Assembly (NCBI RefSeq): GCF_030142075.1
Contig: NZ_CP126241.1
Location: 558,001-622,000 of the forward strand
DNA from: Arthrobacter sp. zg-Y20
GTDB taxonomy: Bacteria; Actinomycetota; Actinomycetes; Actinomycetales; Micrococcaceae
Direction: 5' to 3'
DNA length: 64,000 bases
Under the pieces are notes generated by a model that was given only the letters and a program-made list of their open reading frames with translations, did no database searches and was not told the origin of the DNA. The position numbers were made by a program, and so were the translations under genes. Below, in pieces: positions 54,180-62,228 of the stretch; the first letter of the stretch is position 1; every line of letters begins with the position of its first letter.

Positions 54180-54938
54180 TCACCGCAGGTAGGACGCACC
54201 GTTCACATCGATGATGGTGCCACTGGTCCACACCGGCGCCTCGGTCGCCAGCCACGCCACGGTGGCCGCGACTTCCTCCGGCTCGGCCACGCGGTTGAAC
54301 GGACTCTGCGCCCGGATCGCCACACCGCTCTCTCCCTCCAAAGCGGGCCGGCCCATCCGGGTATCCACAAAACCCGGAGCGACGGCGGCGGCGAAGACGC
54401 CGTGCGGAGCCAGGGACAGGGCCAGGGACTGGGTGAGCGCGTGCAGTCCGGCCTTGCTGGCCGCATAGGCGGGATTCTCGGGTTCCCCGCGGAACGCCCC
54501 GCGCGAGCCCACATTGACCAGCCGGCCGCCGTCGGGCCCCTGCGGACGGGACATCAGGTGGTCGGCCATCAGCCTGCACAGGTTCGCCGGTGCTACCAGG
54601 TTCACGTCCAGGGTTTGCCGCCAGGCCTGCTGCCAGTCGGTATAGGACCCGGACGTCACCGGCTGCGCCCGGAACACCCCGGCATTGTTGACCAGCACAT
54701 CCAACCCGCCCAGGGTCCCCACTGCTTCAGCGAAAACGCGTTCGCATTCCTCCGGCGAGGACAGATCGCCGACGACGACGGCGTGCCCGGTCCCGGGAAG
54801 GGCGGCAGCCACCCGGCGGGCCGCCTCGCCGTCGTGACCCGTATGCAGCGCAACTGTGCAGCCGGCCTCCGCGAGGGCCGCTGCGATTGCGGCGCCGATG
54901 CCCCGACCCGCTCCGGTGACCAAAATCTTCTTTTCCAT
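54180..54938 (-). CDS. SDR family oxidoreductase
   Basis: 252 residues starting MEKKILVTG. TGAGRGIG cofactor loop, LVNNAG, the Ser site as VNVGSRGAFRG (Ser shifted), YAASKAG (Tyr-x3-Lys), and a shortened end TIIDVNGASYLR. Substrate unknown. ATG 54938 is taken as start because the upstream open frame is a 19-bp repeat array. It is in the same direction as the nhaA fusion gene but separated by that array. Confidence 0.87.
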   Translation of the reverse strand: MEKKILVTGAGRGIGAAIAAALAEAGCTVALHTGHDGEAARRVAAALPGTGHAVVVGDLSSPEECERVFAEAVGTLGGLDVLVNNAGVFRAQPVTSGSYTDWQQAWRQTLDVNLVAPANLCRLMADHLMSRPQGPDGGRLVNVGSRGAFRGEPENPAYAASKAGLHALTQSLALSLAPHGVFAAAVAPGFVDTRMGRPALEGESGVAIRAQSPFNRVAEPEEVAATVAWLATEAPVWTSGTIIDVNGASYLR

Positions 54939-54957
54939 GGCTACAGAGCCTACCCGG

Positions 54958-55033
54958 CTGACCGACTGCACCGGGTCTGACCGACTGCACCGGGGCTTGC
55001 CGGCTGCGCCGGGGCTAGCCGGCTGCGCCGGGT
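54958..55033. repeat. 19-bp degenerate tandem repeat, four copies
   Basis: Units 54958-54976, 54977-54995, 54996-55014 and 55015-55033 share CT(G/T/A)(A/G)CCG(A/G)CTGC(A/G)CCGGG(T/G). The last base is the first of the minus-strand stop of the nhaA-type gene. The unit is not a multiple of three, so it is unlikely to be coding. Confidence 0.85.
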
Positions 55034-56871
55034 CAGGACGGGGAAGGCCGGGACGCTTCCAATGCCGCAATGAGGGTGGCGGCGTCATAGGGCCCGTGAT
55101 GCCGGCGGGTGCCGACAAAAAACGTGGGTGTGCCGTTCAGGTCCATGGACTCGGCGTCGAGGGCATCATCCAAAACCCGGTTGCTGACCTCGGCGGAGCG
55201 CTGGTCCGCCTCGAAGCGTTCCATGTCGAGTCCCACCTCTTCCGCAGCGCGCAGCAGGTCTTCGGGCAGCAGGTCATCCTGGTGCTCAAAGAGGTAGGAG
55301 CTGTAGGAACGGAATTGTCCCTGCAGAGCGGCTGCCTCGGCCGCTTCCGCAGCTGCCACGGCATTCGGATGGACGCGGGAGAGCGGGAAATGCCGCCACA
55401 CGTAGCGCAGCTGGGGTCCGAAGTGCTCCCGTACTTCCATGATGGTGCCGGTGGCCTTGCTGCAGAACGGGCATTCATAGTCTCCGTACTCCACCAGCGT
55501 AAGCGGGGCGTCCGGCGGGCCCACCACATGGTCCCGGGACGGATTCACCGGACGCGCCAAGACCTGTCCCGGCGGAACCGCGGGGCGCCGCCGCTCCAGG
55601 ACTCCGAAGACCGCCGCCCCTGCGGCGAAAGCGAGGACGGACGCGGCCAGAACAGCGACGCGTGCCTCGTTCTGCACGCCGGGATCGGGGATGGCCAGCC
55701 CGATGATGAACAGGGCAATGGTGAAGCCGATGCCGGAAAGCGCTGCCCCGCCGGCAATCCGGCCCAGAGTCAGCCCGGGACCGAATTCCCCAATCCGCAG
55801 CCGCTTCAGTACCGCCGAGGCCCCGAAAATGCCAATAAACTTCCCCAGTACCAGGCCGCACACAATGCCCCACGCCAGCGGCGACTGCGCTGCCCGCAGC
55901 AGGGACTGCCCATCCAGCCGGACCCCCGCGTTGGCAAGGGCGAAAAGCGGAAGAATCGCATAGTCCACATAGGGGGTATATGCGCTGTGCAGACGTTCAT
56001 TAATGGAAATCGATTCCCGCAGGCTGGACGCGGCAGCACGGGCATAGCCGGAGTTGGGCGACTGGCGGAAAACGCGGGCGAGGTCCAATGCGTGTTCCAC
56101 CTGGTGCCGGCCGGGTGCAAACACCGGAACCAGCAGGGCGATGCCGACGCCGGCGAGGGTCGGGTGCACGCCCGAAGCGTAGAAGGCCAGCCAGGTAAGT
56201 ACCGCCAGGACGGCATAGGCGGGACCGCGGCCCCGGGGCAGGTACCGGGTGCAGAAGACGGCGCCCAATCCGGCGAAGGCCAGGATCAGGGCCAGGGGAT
56301 TCAAGTGATCGGTGTAGACCACAGCGATGACGCTCAGGGCGGCGACGTCGTCCACCACCGCCAGGGTCAGCAGGAAGATCCGCAGCCGGCCGGGAACTTT
56401 GGGGCCCACTATGGCCAGGGCGCCCAGCAGGAAGGCAGTGTCCGTGGAAATGACCACACCCCAAGCTCCGGCGTTGTCCGTCCCCATGGTTAAGAGCAGG
56501 AAAATCACTGCCGGTACCGCCAAACCCGCGGCCGCGGCCACCACCGGGACCACGGCCCGGGACCGGTTGGTCAGTTCTCCCAGGGCAAATTCCCGGCGCA
56601 CCTCCAACCCGACGACGAAAAAGAAAACGGCCATCAAAACATCGTTGACCAGTTCGCGCAGGGTCAGTTCGAGGTCCATTCCGCCGGCGCGCACCTCTAC
56701 GGTAGCCGCCCAGAACTTCTCGTAGGAGCCGGCTAGTGATGGGCTCACCCATACTCCGTTTGCCCACAGCACCGCTGCGAGCGTGGCCAGCAGCAACAGG
56801 GCAGCAGGCCGTTTGGGGCCCGTGCTGACCCTCCCGGGGGCAGAGGCAATGCGCTGCGGGCGGGCGGACAC
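55033..56871 (-). CDS. nhaA: NhaA Na+/H+ antiporter fused to a DsbA-like domain
   Basis: 612 residues. Residues about 20-430 are NhaA: 11-12 helices, VLMAVFFFVVGLEVRRE and the ion-binding pair in LLTLAVVDDVAALSVI. Residues about 440-612 are a DsbA-type thioredoxin domain (VEYGDYECPFCSKA, CPFC 467-470; NGTPTFFVGTR cis-Pro loop). The fusion is known in actinobacteria, but its biochemical logic is not. GTG 56871 has AGGGGG six bases upstream and lies 11 bp after the phosphatase gene stop, so the two are an operon. Confidence 0.92.
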   Translation of the reverse strand: MSARPQRIASAPGRVSTGPKRPAALLLLATLAAVLWANGVWVSPSLAGSYEKFWAATVEVRAGGMDLELTLRELVNDVLMAVFFFVVGLEVRREFALGELTNRSRAVVPVVAAAAGLAVPAVIFLLLTMGTDNAGAWGVVISTDTAFLLGALAIVGPKVPGRLRIFLLTLAVVDDVAALSVIAVVYTDHLNPLALILAFAGLGAVFCTRYLPRGRGPAYAVLAVLTWLAFYASGVHPTLAGVGIALLVPVFAPGRHQVEHALDLARVFRQSPNSGYARAAASSLRESISINERLHSAYTPYVDYAILPLFALANAGVRLDGQSLLRAAQSPLAWGIVCGLVLGKFIGIFGASAVLKRLRIGEFGPGLTLGRIAGGAALSGIGFTIALFIIGLAIPDPGVQNEARVAVLAASVLAFAAGAAVFGVLERRRPAVPPGQVLARPVNPSRDHVVGPPDAPLTLVEYGDYECPFCSKATGTIMEVREHFGPQLRYVWRHFPLSRVHPNAVAAAEAAEAAALQGQFRSYSSYLFEHQDDLLPEDLLRAAEEVGLDMERFEADQRSAEVSNRVLDDALDAESMDLNGTPTFFVGTRRHHGPYDAATLIAALEASRPSPS

Positions 56872-56882
56872 CGGAAGGCCCC

Positions 56883-57692
56883 CTACACCTGGGCCGGCAC
56901 CGGCTGCACCAGCCGGCTGCGAAGTTTGCCCACCAACTCCGAGGTCAGTCCGCCGGCACGCAGCACCGCCATCGCCCCGGCCCCGCCGGCGCCACCGGCC
57001 CCGCCAGCCCCGGCTGCAGCACCGGCCCGTCCGGCCAGCGTGTCCAGCATGGCCCGCATAGCTGCGGGATGCGCGGCAAGCACCGGGTGGTCCATCGGAA
57101 TATCCAGGCCGCCGCTGAGGTCTTTCAACCCCATCCGCCGGTATACCTCGGGCAACCGTTCCTGCGTCTTGGCGTAGTCCTGGGTAATGGCCTCCGGATC
57201 CGCTCCCAGCGCTGAAAGCAGCGCCGCGGCGAACAGGCCGGTGCGGTCTTTGCCGGCAGCACAATGGAAAAGCACGGCGCCCGGGGAATCGGCCACGGCT
57301 TCGAGTCCGCGCACCAGGCTTTCCTTCTGGGCGGTGAAGATCTTCGCGTACCAGCGGCCCACATGCTCAGGGGTGCGGACGGAGGCCAGGAGGTCTCCGG
57401 CCCGCTCGGTCGGAGCACCCATGGCATCAGTCAGGGGCAGGGCCAGATACTCCACACCGTGATTGGCGGACGGACCGCGCCCGGTCCGCTGTGCTTCCTC
57501 GGGGGAGCGGAGATCGATGACGGTGCGCAGGCCTGCCTCCACCAGCTCGGCGACCTGCTCCGGCGTGGTGGTGGCGACGTCGTCGGCGCGCAGGACCAAG
57601 CCGGGCCGGACCTGTCCGCCCGCTACCGCGATGCCACCCAAATCGCGCAGGTTCGCAAGCCGGGACGGGGGAGGAGTTGGTGCTTGCGGCAT
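56883..57692 (-). CDS. tyrosine-protein phosphatase (PtpB/Y_phosphatase3 type)
   Basis: 269 residues. Signature HCAAGKDRTG (143-152) with nucleophile Cys144 and Arg150; N-terminal NLRDLGGI and RADD segments typical of the MptpB family. A Gly/Ala-rich stretch (about 221-243) forms a flexible linker before the C-terminal helix. It could act on phosphotyrosine or phosphoinositides. Precedes the nhaA fusion by 11 bp. Confidence 0.89.
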   Translation of the reverse strand: MPQAPTPPPSRLANLRDLGGIAVAGGQVRPGLVLRADDVATTTPEQVAELVEAGLRTVIDLRSPEEAQRTGRGPSANHGVEYLALPLTDAMGAPTERAGDLLASVRTPEHVGRWYAKIFTAQKESLVRGLEAVADSPGAVLFHCAAGKDRTGLFAAALLSALGADPEAITQDYAKTQERLPEVYRRMGLKDLSGGLDIPMDHPVLAAHPAAMRAMLDTLAGRAGAAAGAGGAGGAGGAGAMAVLRAGGLTSELVGKLRSRLVQPVPAQV

Positions 57693-57827
57693 ACCTGGGT
57701 TCCTTCTGCTGGATGTGGTCCGCAGCGGTGCCGGCAGCGTCCCGGAGAACAGTTGGGCACCATCTTAGGCACGCAAATGCTCGTGTGCGGCTGCCCCCGC
57801 TGTGAGCTGTGACACCGCCGCAGCAGG

Positions 57828-58211
57828 TTAGCTGCCGCCGCGCAGCCGGTTCAGTTCGCGGCGGTCCTTTTTGGTGGGCCGGCCGGCGCCCCGGTCCCGC
57901 ACCGGAATGCCGAGCGCGGGGGCTGCTGGACGGGCCGGCGTGTGGTCGGTGAAGCAGTGCGACGCCGCCTCGGCGCCCACGCGTTTGCTGATCAGCTGGC
58001 GTACTTCCAGGATCCGTTCGAAACCGGGCTGGCGCACACGGATGGTGTCGCCGGGCTGTACCGGCTGCGCGGCCTTGGCCGGGTTGCCGTTCAGCCGGAC
58101 GTGCCCGGCACGGCAGGCGGCATTGGCCGCGGACCGCGTTTTGTAGGCACGCACGGCCCACAGCCAGGCGTCCACGCGGACGGATTTGGAGGTGCTCGCT
58201 GGAATGCTCAT
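57828..58211 (-). CDS. S4-domain RNA-binding protein (Hsp15-like)
   Basis: 127 residues with an S4 domain (VRVDAWLWAVRAYKTRSAANAACRAGHVRLNGN, then VQPGDTIRV) and a basic C-terminal tail (GRPTKKDRRELNRLRGG). Members of the HslR family bind stalled 50S subunits carrying peptidyl-tRNA. The start at ATG 58211 fits the family. Confidence 0.88.
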   Translation of the reverse strand: MSIPASTSKSVRVDAWLWAVRAYKTRSAANAACRAGHVRLNGNPAKAAQPVQPGDTIRVRQPGFERILEVRQLISKRVGAEAASHCFTDHTPARPAAPALGIPVRDRGAGRPTKKDRRELNRLRGGS

Positions 58212-58223
58212 GGATTTTCGAGT

Positions 58224-59099
58224 CTAGCGAAATCCGCGCAGCCGGTCAGCGTCTTCCTGCGCCTGCAGCTGGCGTGCACTGACAACGCGGCCGACGACGG
58301 CGGTTCCCGGGCCGGTCCCTGCGTCTTCTCCTGAAGCAGCCAGCAGTCCGCGCACTTCGGCCGGGGTCAACGGGTCCGGCACCCGGGTGTGGGCCACGGC
58401 GTGGCAGGTGGGGCACAGCGGCACCAGATCGCTCACCGGATCCAGGCGGTAGTCCTCGGCGAGATCCGGACCCGGAACCAGGAGGTGCACCTGAATCACG
58501 CCGGCACCTGCTGCGCCGTACCGGCTGGCGGGGTCCAGTCCGCAGGCAGCGCAGGCATCACCGTGGAAAGCCAGGCACACCCGCCGCGCCTCGGCGTCCT
58601 GCTCAAACCGGTTCACGTGCTGCTGCCGCAGCCACTGGCCGCCAACGGACCCCGGGCCGGGAACCACCGGGTCCGGCTGGGGGCCGATGAATTCGGACCA
58701 GATGCGCCGCAGGGCCGGAACCGCGGCGTCGGGAAGTGCGCTCAGGCCGGCCCGTCCAGCCCAAGGCAGCCCGGGCATCCGCTGAAGGAGGAGGGCGATG
58801 GGCAACTGCTCGCCCAAGGGGAGCAAGAGATCGAAATCCACCTCAAGGGTGGTGCCCCCGGAAGCAAGGGGGCCGGGCACGGTGCCGTGGCCAACCAACC
58901 CGCGCGGGCCGCGCAGGTCGCTGCCGCGCTGCAGCAGCCAGACCTCGGTCCCCGCGGGAACCGGAACCCGGTTCCGGGCGGCCACGCCAAACCGCCGCTG
59001 CACCTTTCCGCCGCCGGCCAGAGCGGCCACGGCCGGGGCGAAACCGCCGGGCCAGGGCTCGGGCAGCTCAACGTTGGAGGCGAGAAGAACTGAGGGCAT
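58224..59099 (-). CDS. HNH endonuclease-like protein with altered active site
   Basis: 291 residues. The C-terminal part matches the McrA-like HNH layout: CAACGLDP (C183, C186), YGAAGAGVIQVHLLVP, and DLVPLCPTCHAVAH (C229, C232, His233). Relatives have V-H-H-L where this protein has V-H-L-L (residues 204-207), so the usual general-base His is replaced by Leu206. The N-terminal 1-150 is an unidentified beta-rich domain. The gene is 12 bp upstream of the S4 gene and probably co-transcribed. Confidence 0.72.
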   Translation of the reverse strand: MPSVLLASNVELPEPWPGGFAPAVAALAGGGKVQRRFGVAARNRVPVPAGTEVWLLQRGSDLRGPRGLVGHGTVPGPLASGGTTLEVDFDLLLPLGEQLPIALLLQRMPGLPWAGRAGLSALPDAAVPALRRIWSEFIGPQPDPVVPGPGSVGGQWLRQQHVNRFEQDAEARRVCLAFHGDACAACGLDPASRYGAAGAGVIQVHLLVPGPDLAEDYRLDPVSDLVPLCPTCHAVAHTRVPDPLTPAEVRGLLAASGEDAGTGPGTAVVGRVVSARQLQAQEDADRLRGFR

Positions 59100-59102
59100 C
59101 GG

Positions 59103-59393
59103 TTACCGGGGCTGGTAGGTCAGGCAGTCCGCCAGTTCGGCGCCCGGCCCTACCCGTACGTCGTGGGCGTCGCACATCAAGTGGTCGTTGAACCTGCACT
59201 CGTTGCGCTGGCAGGCGCCCACCTGGGCCAGGACCTTGGGCAGGCCGCCGGTGGCCGAGGTATCAATGAAAGTGGAGCAGCTGGCATGCTCCCGCGATCC
59301 GCCCACGGTGATGGCATAAGCCGTACAGCCCTCATGGTTGAAGTCGCAGTTGGTGACGGAGCAGTCTTGGACATTGGCAACATGGTCGGTCAT
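59103..59393 (-). CDS. DUF1540 protein (tandem Cys-rich motifs)
   Basis: 96 residues with two copies of the C-x4-C-x5-C/FNxxxxC pattern: CSVTNCDFNHEGCTAYAITVG and a second, CQRNECRFNDHLMCDAHDVRVG. The spaced cysteines suggest metal binding. Family present in clostridia and actinobacteria; function unknown. GGAGG precedes ATG 59393. Three bp from the next gene, so transcribed with it. Confidence 0.85.
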   Translation of the reverse strand: MTDHVANVQDCSVTNCDFNHEGCTAYAITVGGSREHASCSTFIDTSATGGLPKVLAQVGACQRNECRFNDHLMCDAHDVRVGPGAELADCLTYQPR

Positions 59394-59505
59394 GATTCCT
59401 CCATAGCGGGGCTAGTCCGCTTGCAGCAATGGTTATTCGTTCCGTGCCGGACTCCGACCGTACCACCGCCCGGTTGGAATAATTAGGCCGAATTTCCTGC
59501 ACCTA

Positions 59506-59525
59506 TTTGTGCCGGTTTGTGCCGG
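59506..59525. repeat. tandem TTTGTGCCGG repeat upstream of zapE
   Basis: Two exact 10-bp units in tandem (59506-59515, 59516-59525), with a third copy at 59589-59598, in the divergent region between the DUF1540 and zapE genes. Confidence 0.7.
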
Positions 59526-59623
59526 TTTGCAGCCTTGTTAGGCGGCCCGGTTATGCCGCGCGCAGCCGGCCGGACAGCCGGTACGCATTTTGTGCCGGAC
59601 TGCCGGTTGGGTAGAACGGAAGC

Positions 59624-60694
59624 ATGTGTACCGTCCAGGCTGACAATGCCGCTGAGGAATTCCGCCGGGCCGCCGGCATGCAGGGCATGGACCTGGACCG
59701 GGGACAGCTGGCCGCCCTGCCCGCCCTCGTGAGCGCCGCCGCTGCAGCGCGTTCGCCCGAACCGGCCGCCGGGAACGCCTCCGTCTATCTGTGGGGGCCG
59801 CCGGGCCGGGGCAAGACGTGGCTGCTGGACACCCTGTTCGAGTCGGTGGACATCCAGGCCAAACGCCGCCTGCACTTCCACGATTTCTTCCGCGAACTGC
59901 ACGCCCGCGTTTTCGCCGGCTACGGCAACCCGGGCTACCGGCGCGAGTCAGCGTTCGCCGCTGCACTGGACCAGATGCTGGGCACCGTGCGTCTGCTGTG
60001 CTTCGACGAGTTCCACGTCAATGATCCGGCCGATGCCGCCTTCATCACCCGGATGCTGCGCATGGTGCTGGATCGGGGGATAGTCCTGGTGGCCACGTCC
60101 AACTACGCCCCTGCCGAGCTGCTGCCCGATCCGATGTTCCATCACCTCTTCGAACCGGGAATCGCACTGATCACCGGGAATATTCAGGTAGTGGCGCTGG
60201 ATGCAGGTGTGGATTACCGGACCGTGCCTACCGCCGGAACAACCGCCCGGAACACCAACGGGTTCGCCGCGGGGCATCACCTGCGCCGGTGCGCTCCGGC
60301 CCTGCTGGCCCGCGCCGGGCTGTCACTGCCGGGGCCGGGGGAAGCGGCGCAGCTTACCCCGGGTACCCGGACGCTGCAGGCTCTGCGCGATGACGGGACG
60401 CAGCTTTGGTTCGACTTCGAGGACCTCTGCCACGCCCAGTCCGCCACCTCGGATTATCTGCAGCTCGCCTCCACCCGGCGGCACTGGGTGATTTGCGGCG
60501 TGCCGGAAACCGGCGGTTCCAGCCCCTACGGCTGGCAGCGCTTCGGCAATGTGGTGGACGTGCTGTACGACGCCGGGTGCCGGCTGGATGTGATCGGCCT
60601 GCCGGATTATGACGGCGTGTTCCCCGGGACGGGCCATCCCACCGACCTGGCCCGGATCCGCAGCCGGTTCGGCATGCTCCGGCCGGTCCCGTAG
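59624..60694 (+). CDS. zapE: ZapE/AFG1-like ATPase
   Basis: 356 residues. Walker A GPPGRGKT (58-65), Walker B LLCFDEFHVND, sensor ATSNYAP and the AFG1 signature HHLFEPGI. In E. coli ZapE is an FtsZ-associated ATPase needed for division under stress; actinobacterial homologues are less studied. ATG 59624 fits the family start. Convergent with the coiled-coil protein gene. Confidence 0.9.
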   Translation: MCTVQADNAAEEFRRAAGMQGMDLDRGQLAALPALVSAAAAARSPEPAAGNASVYLWGPPGRGKTWLLDTLFESVDIQAKRRLHFHDFFRELHARVFAGYGNPGYRRESAFAAALDQMLGTVRLLCFDEFHVNDPADAAFITRMLRMVLDRGIVLVATSNYAPAELLPDPMFHHLFEPGIALITGNIQVVALDAGVDYRTVPTAGTTARNTNGFAAGHHLRRCAPALLARAGLSLPGPGEAAQLTPGTRTLQALRDDGTQLWFDFEDLCHAQSATSDYLQLASTRRHWVICGVPETGGSSPYGWQRFGNVVDVLYDAGCRLDVIGLPDYDGVFPGTGHPTDLARIRSRFGMLRPVP

Positions 60695-60714
60695 GGCGCT
60701 TTCATTCTCCGTAC

Positions 60715-61692
60715 CTATTTCCCGGCGTCGGCTGCGTCCCGGGCATCGGCGAGCTTCTGGCGGGCTTTTTCCACGGAGCGGCGGGCAGAGCGGGCCGCCC
60801 GCCGGGCAGTGTCCCGTTCGCGTTCCAGCCGCCCGGCCTGCCGGTCTGCTGCCGAGACCTCCCGTTCGAGCTCCCGGATCCGTTCGCGCAGGTCATCGAT
60901 TTCATCCGTCAGCCGGTCGCGGCGGCCGGCTGCTTCATCTACTTCCTGCTGGGCGGTGTCGAACGCCTCCTGCGCTGTCCGTTCGTCGCCTTCGGCGTCC
61001 TGCAGTTCGGACTGCAGCTTCCGGACCAACCGTTCGGCCGCGGCCCGGCGGCGGCTGTCGGCGGCAGAATCTTTCCCGGCGCCCTTCGCCGGGCTTGGAG
61101 CTGTCCCGCTGGTGGCTGCGGTACGGTCCCCGGACCCGCTCCGGGCGGGCCGCACCGAGTCCGGATCCGCTACTGCGCCGTCGAGGTCCACTTCTTCCCA
61201 GCCGCTGGCAGCAAGGGAGCGGACCAGCTGTCCGCTGGCAACGGCGTCGGCGGCCGCTGAATCAGTCATTGCGGCCCAAAGGGTCTGCTCCGCCTCGCCG
61301 GCGAGGGCCTCGCTGACGGGATGGCCCAGGTCCGCGGCCAGGTCCCGGGCCGATCGGACGATGGCACGCAGCAGCCGCTGGCGTTCGGTGCTCAGCCGGC
61401 GCAGCTGCTTCTGGTCCAGGTCCTCCTGCGCTTCCCGCAGGGCAGCACCGAGGTCAAGCACCGCCGCGAGGTCATCCTGCTTCCGGTCCGCCAGCAGGTT
61501 CACGAGCCAGGCTGCGGTGGACGGTTTAGGCAGGGCCTTGATGCGTTTGGCCAGGTCCTTGTCTCCGTTCCGTCCGGCATCGGCGGCGCGGGCGTTGCGG
61601 GCGGCGGTGAACTCGGAGGGCAGGAGCGCGTAGAGGTCCGCCACCACGCGGGCAAGGGGCGGATTTTCGGGTTGTTTGAAAGCGGCAGCCAC
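60715..61692 (-). CDS. coiled-coil hypothetical protein
   Basis: 325 residues. N-terminal conserved-looking helical part (LYALLPSEF, AKRIKALPKPSTAAWLVNLLA), a Ser/Gly linker (about 180-215), and a 110-residue charged coiled coil (LVRKLQSELQDAEGDERT, ERIRELEREVSAADRQ) ending in Lys/Asp-rich turns. No enzymatic motif. Nine bp downstream of the DoxX gene, so possibly an operon. Function unknown. Confidence 0.82.
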   Translation of the reverse strand: MAAAFKQPENPPLARVVADLYALLPSEFTAARNARAADAGRNGDKDLAKRIKALPKPSTAAWLVNLLADRKQDDLAAVLDLGAALREAQEDLDQKQLRRLSTERQRLLRAIVRSARDLAADLGHPVSEALAGEAEQTLWAAMTDSAAADAVASGQLVRSLAASGWEEVDLDGAVADPDSVRPARSGSGDRTAATSGTAPSPAKGAGKDSAADSRRRAAAERLVRKLQSELQDAEGDERTAQEAFDTAQQEVDEAAGRRDRLTDEIDDLRERIRELEREVSAADRQAGRLERERDTARRAARSARRSVEKARQKLADARDAADAGK

Positions 61693-61701
61693 TCGAGGCT
61701 C

Positions 61702-62085
61702 CTACATGCCCAGGGCGGAGAAGGCACCGAACCTGCCCAGTGCAACCACCAGCGAGAGGGCCATCAGGATGGCCGCCAAGGCAATGCGGTTACGCTCTCC
61801 GCGGCGGACATGGACCACTATGGCCAATGCCATCATCAGCGCCAGGCAGGACGCAGCAACGGGGGTCAGCACAGGCAGCCACCCGGTTGCCTCCGGCAGC
61901 ACCAACCCGGCGGCGCCCAGAACCTCGAGGAGCCCAATGAGCTTCACGGTGCCGGCGGGAAAGTCCTCCGGCCAGCGAAGATTGTCCACAAGCCGGGCAT
62001 GCCGCTGGGACAGCTTCATGAATCCGACCCCGGCAAAAAGCAGTGCCAACACCAGCTGGATGAGCCATAAGACCAAAGACAGCAT
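61702..62085 (-). CDS. DoxX family membrane protein
   Basis: 127 residues, four predicted helices: LVLALLFAGVGFMKL, IGLLEVLGAAGLVLPEATG, PVAASCLALMMALAIVVH and IALAAILMALSLVVAL. The G-x-G-F-x-K-L and GxxEVLGAxGL patterns are DoxX-like. Physiological role unclear. The 62086-62228 gap holds no other feature. Confidence 0.85.
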   Translation of the reverse strand: MLSLVLWLIQLVLALLFAGVGFMKLSQRHARLVDNLRWPEDFPAGTVKLIGLLEVLGAAGLVLPEATGWLPVLTPVAASCLALMMALAIVVHVRRGERNRIALAAILMALSLVVALGRFGAFSALGM

Positions 62086-62228
62086 GCGTATCCAGACGTC
62101 TTTCTGTAACAGGGCGCGGGAAAAGGAGGCAGTGGACCAATCTCAACCTAAGCATGGCCGTCCCCGCGGGATCTCTGCAATAACGGGCGTGGCGCAATAA
62201 CCAATGTGACACGCGTCCGCCGGATCGT

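Noticed and set aside
54109-54579. 156-codon minus-strand frame ending in repeated Gly-Ala-Phe-Arg
   Set aside because: Out of frame with the SDR gene it overlaps; the end is only the translated 12-bp repeat.
54856-56493. 545-codon plus-strand frame opposite nhaA
   Set aside because: Gly/Gln/Arg-rich low-complexity antisense frame; the NhaA and DsbA domains on the minus strand are intact.
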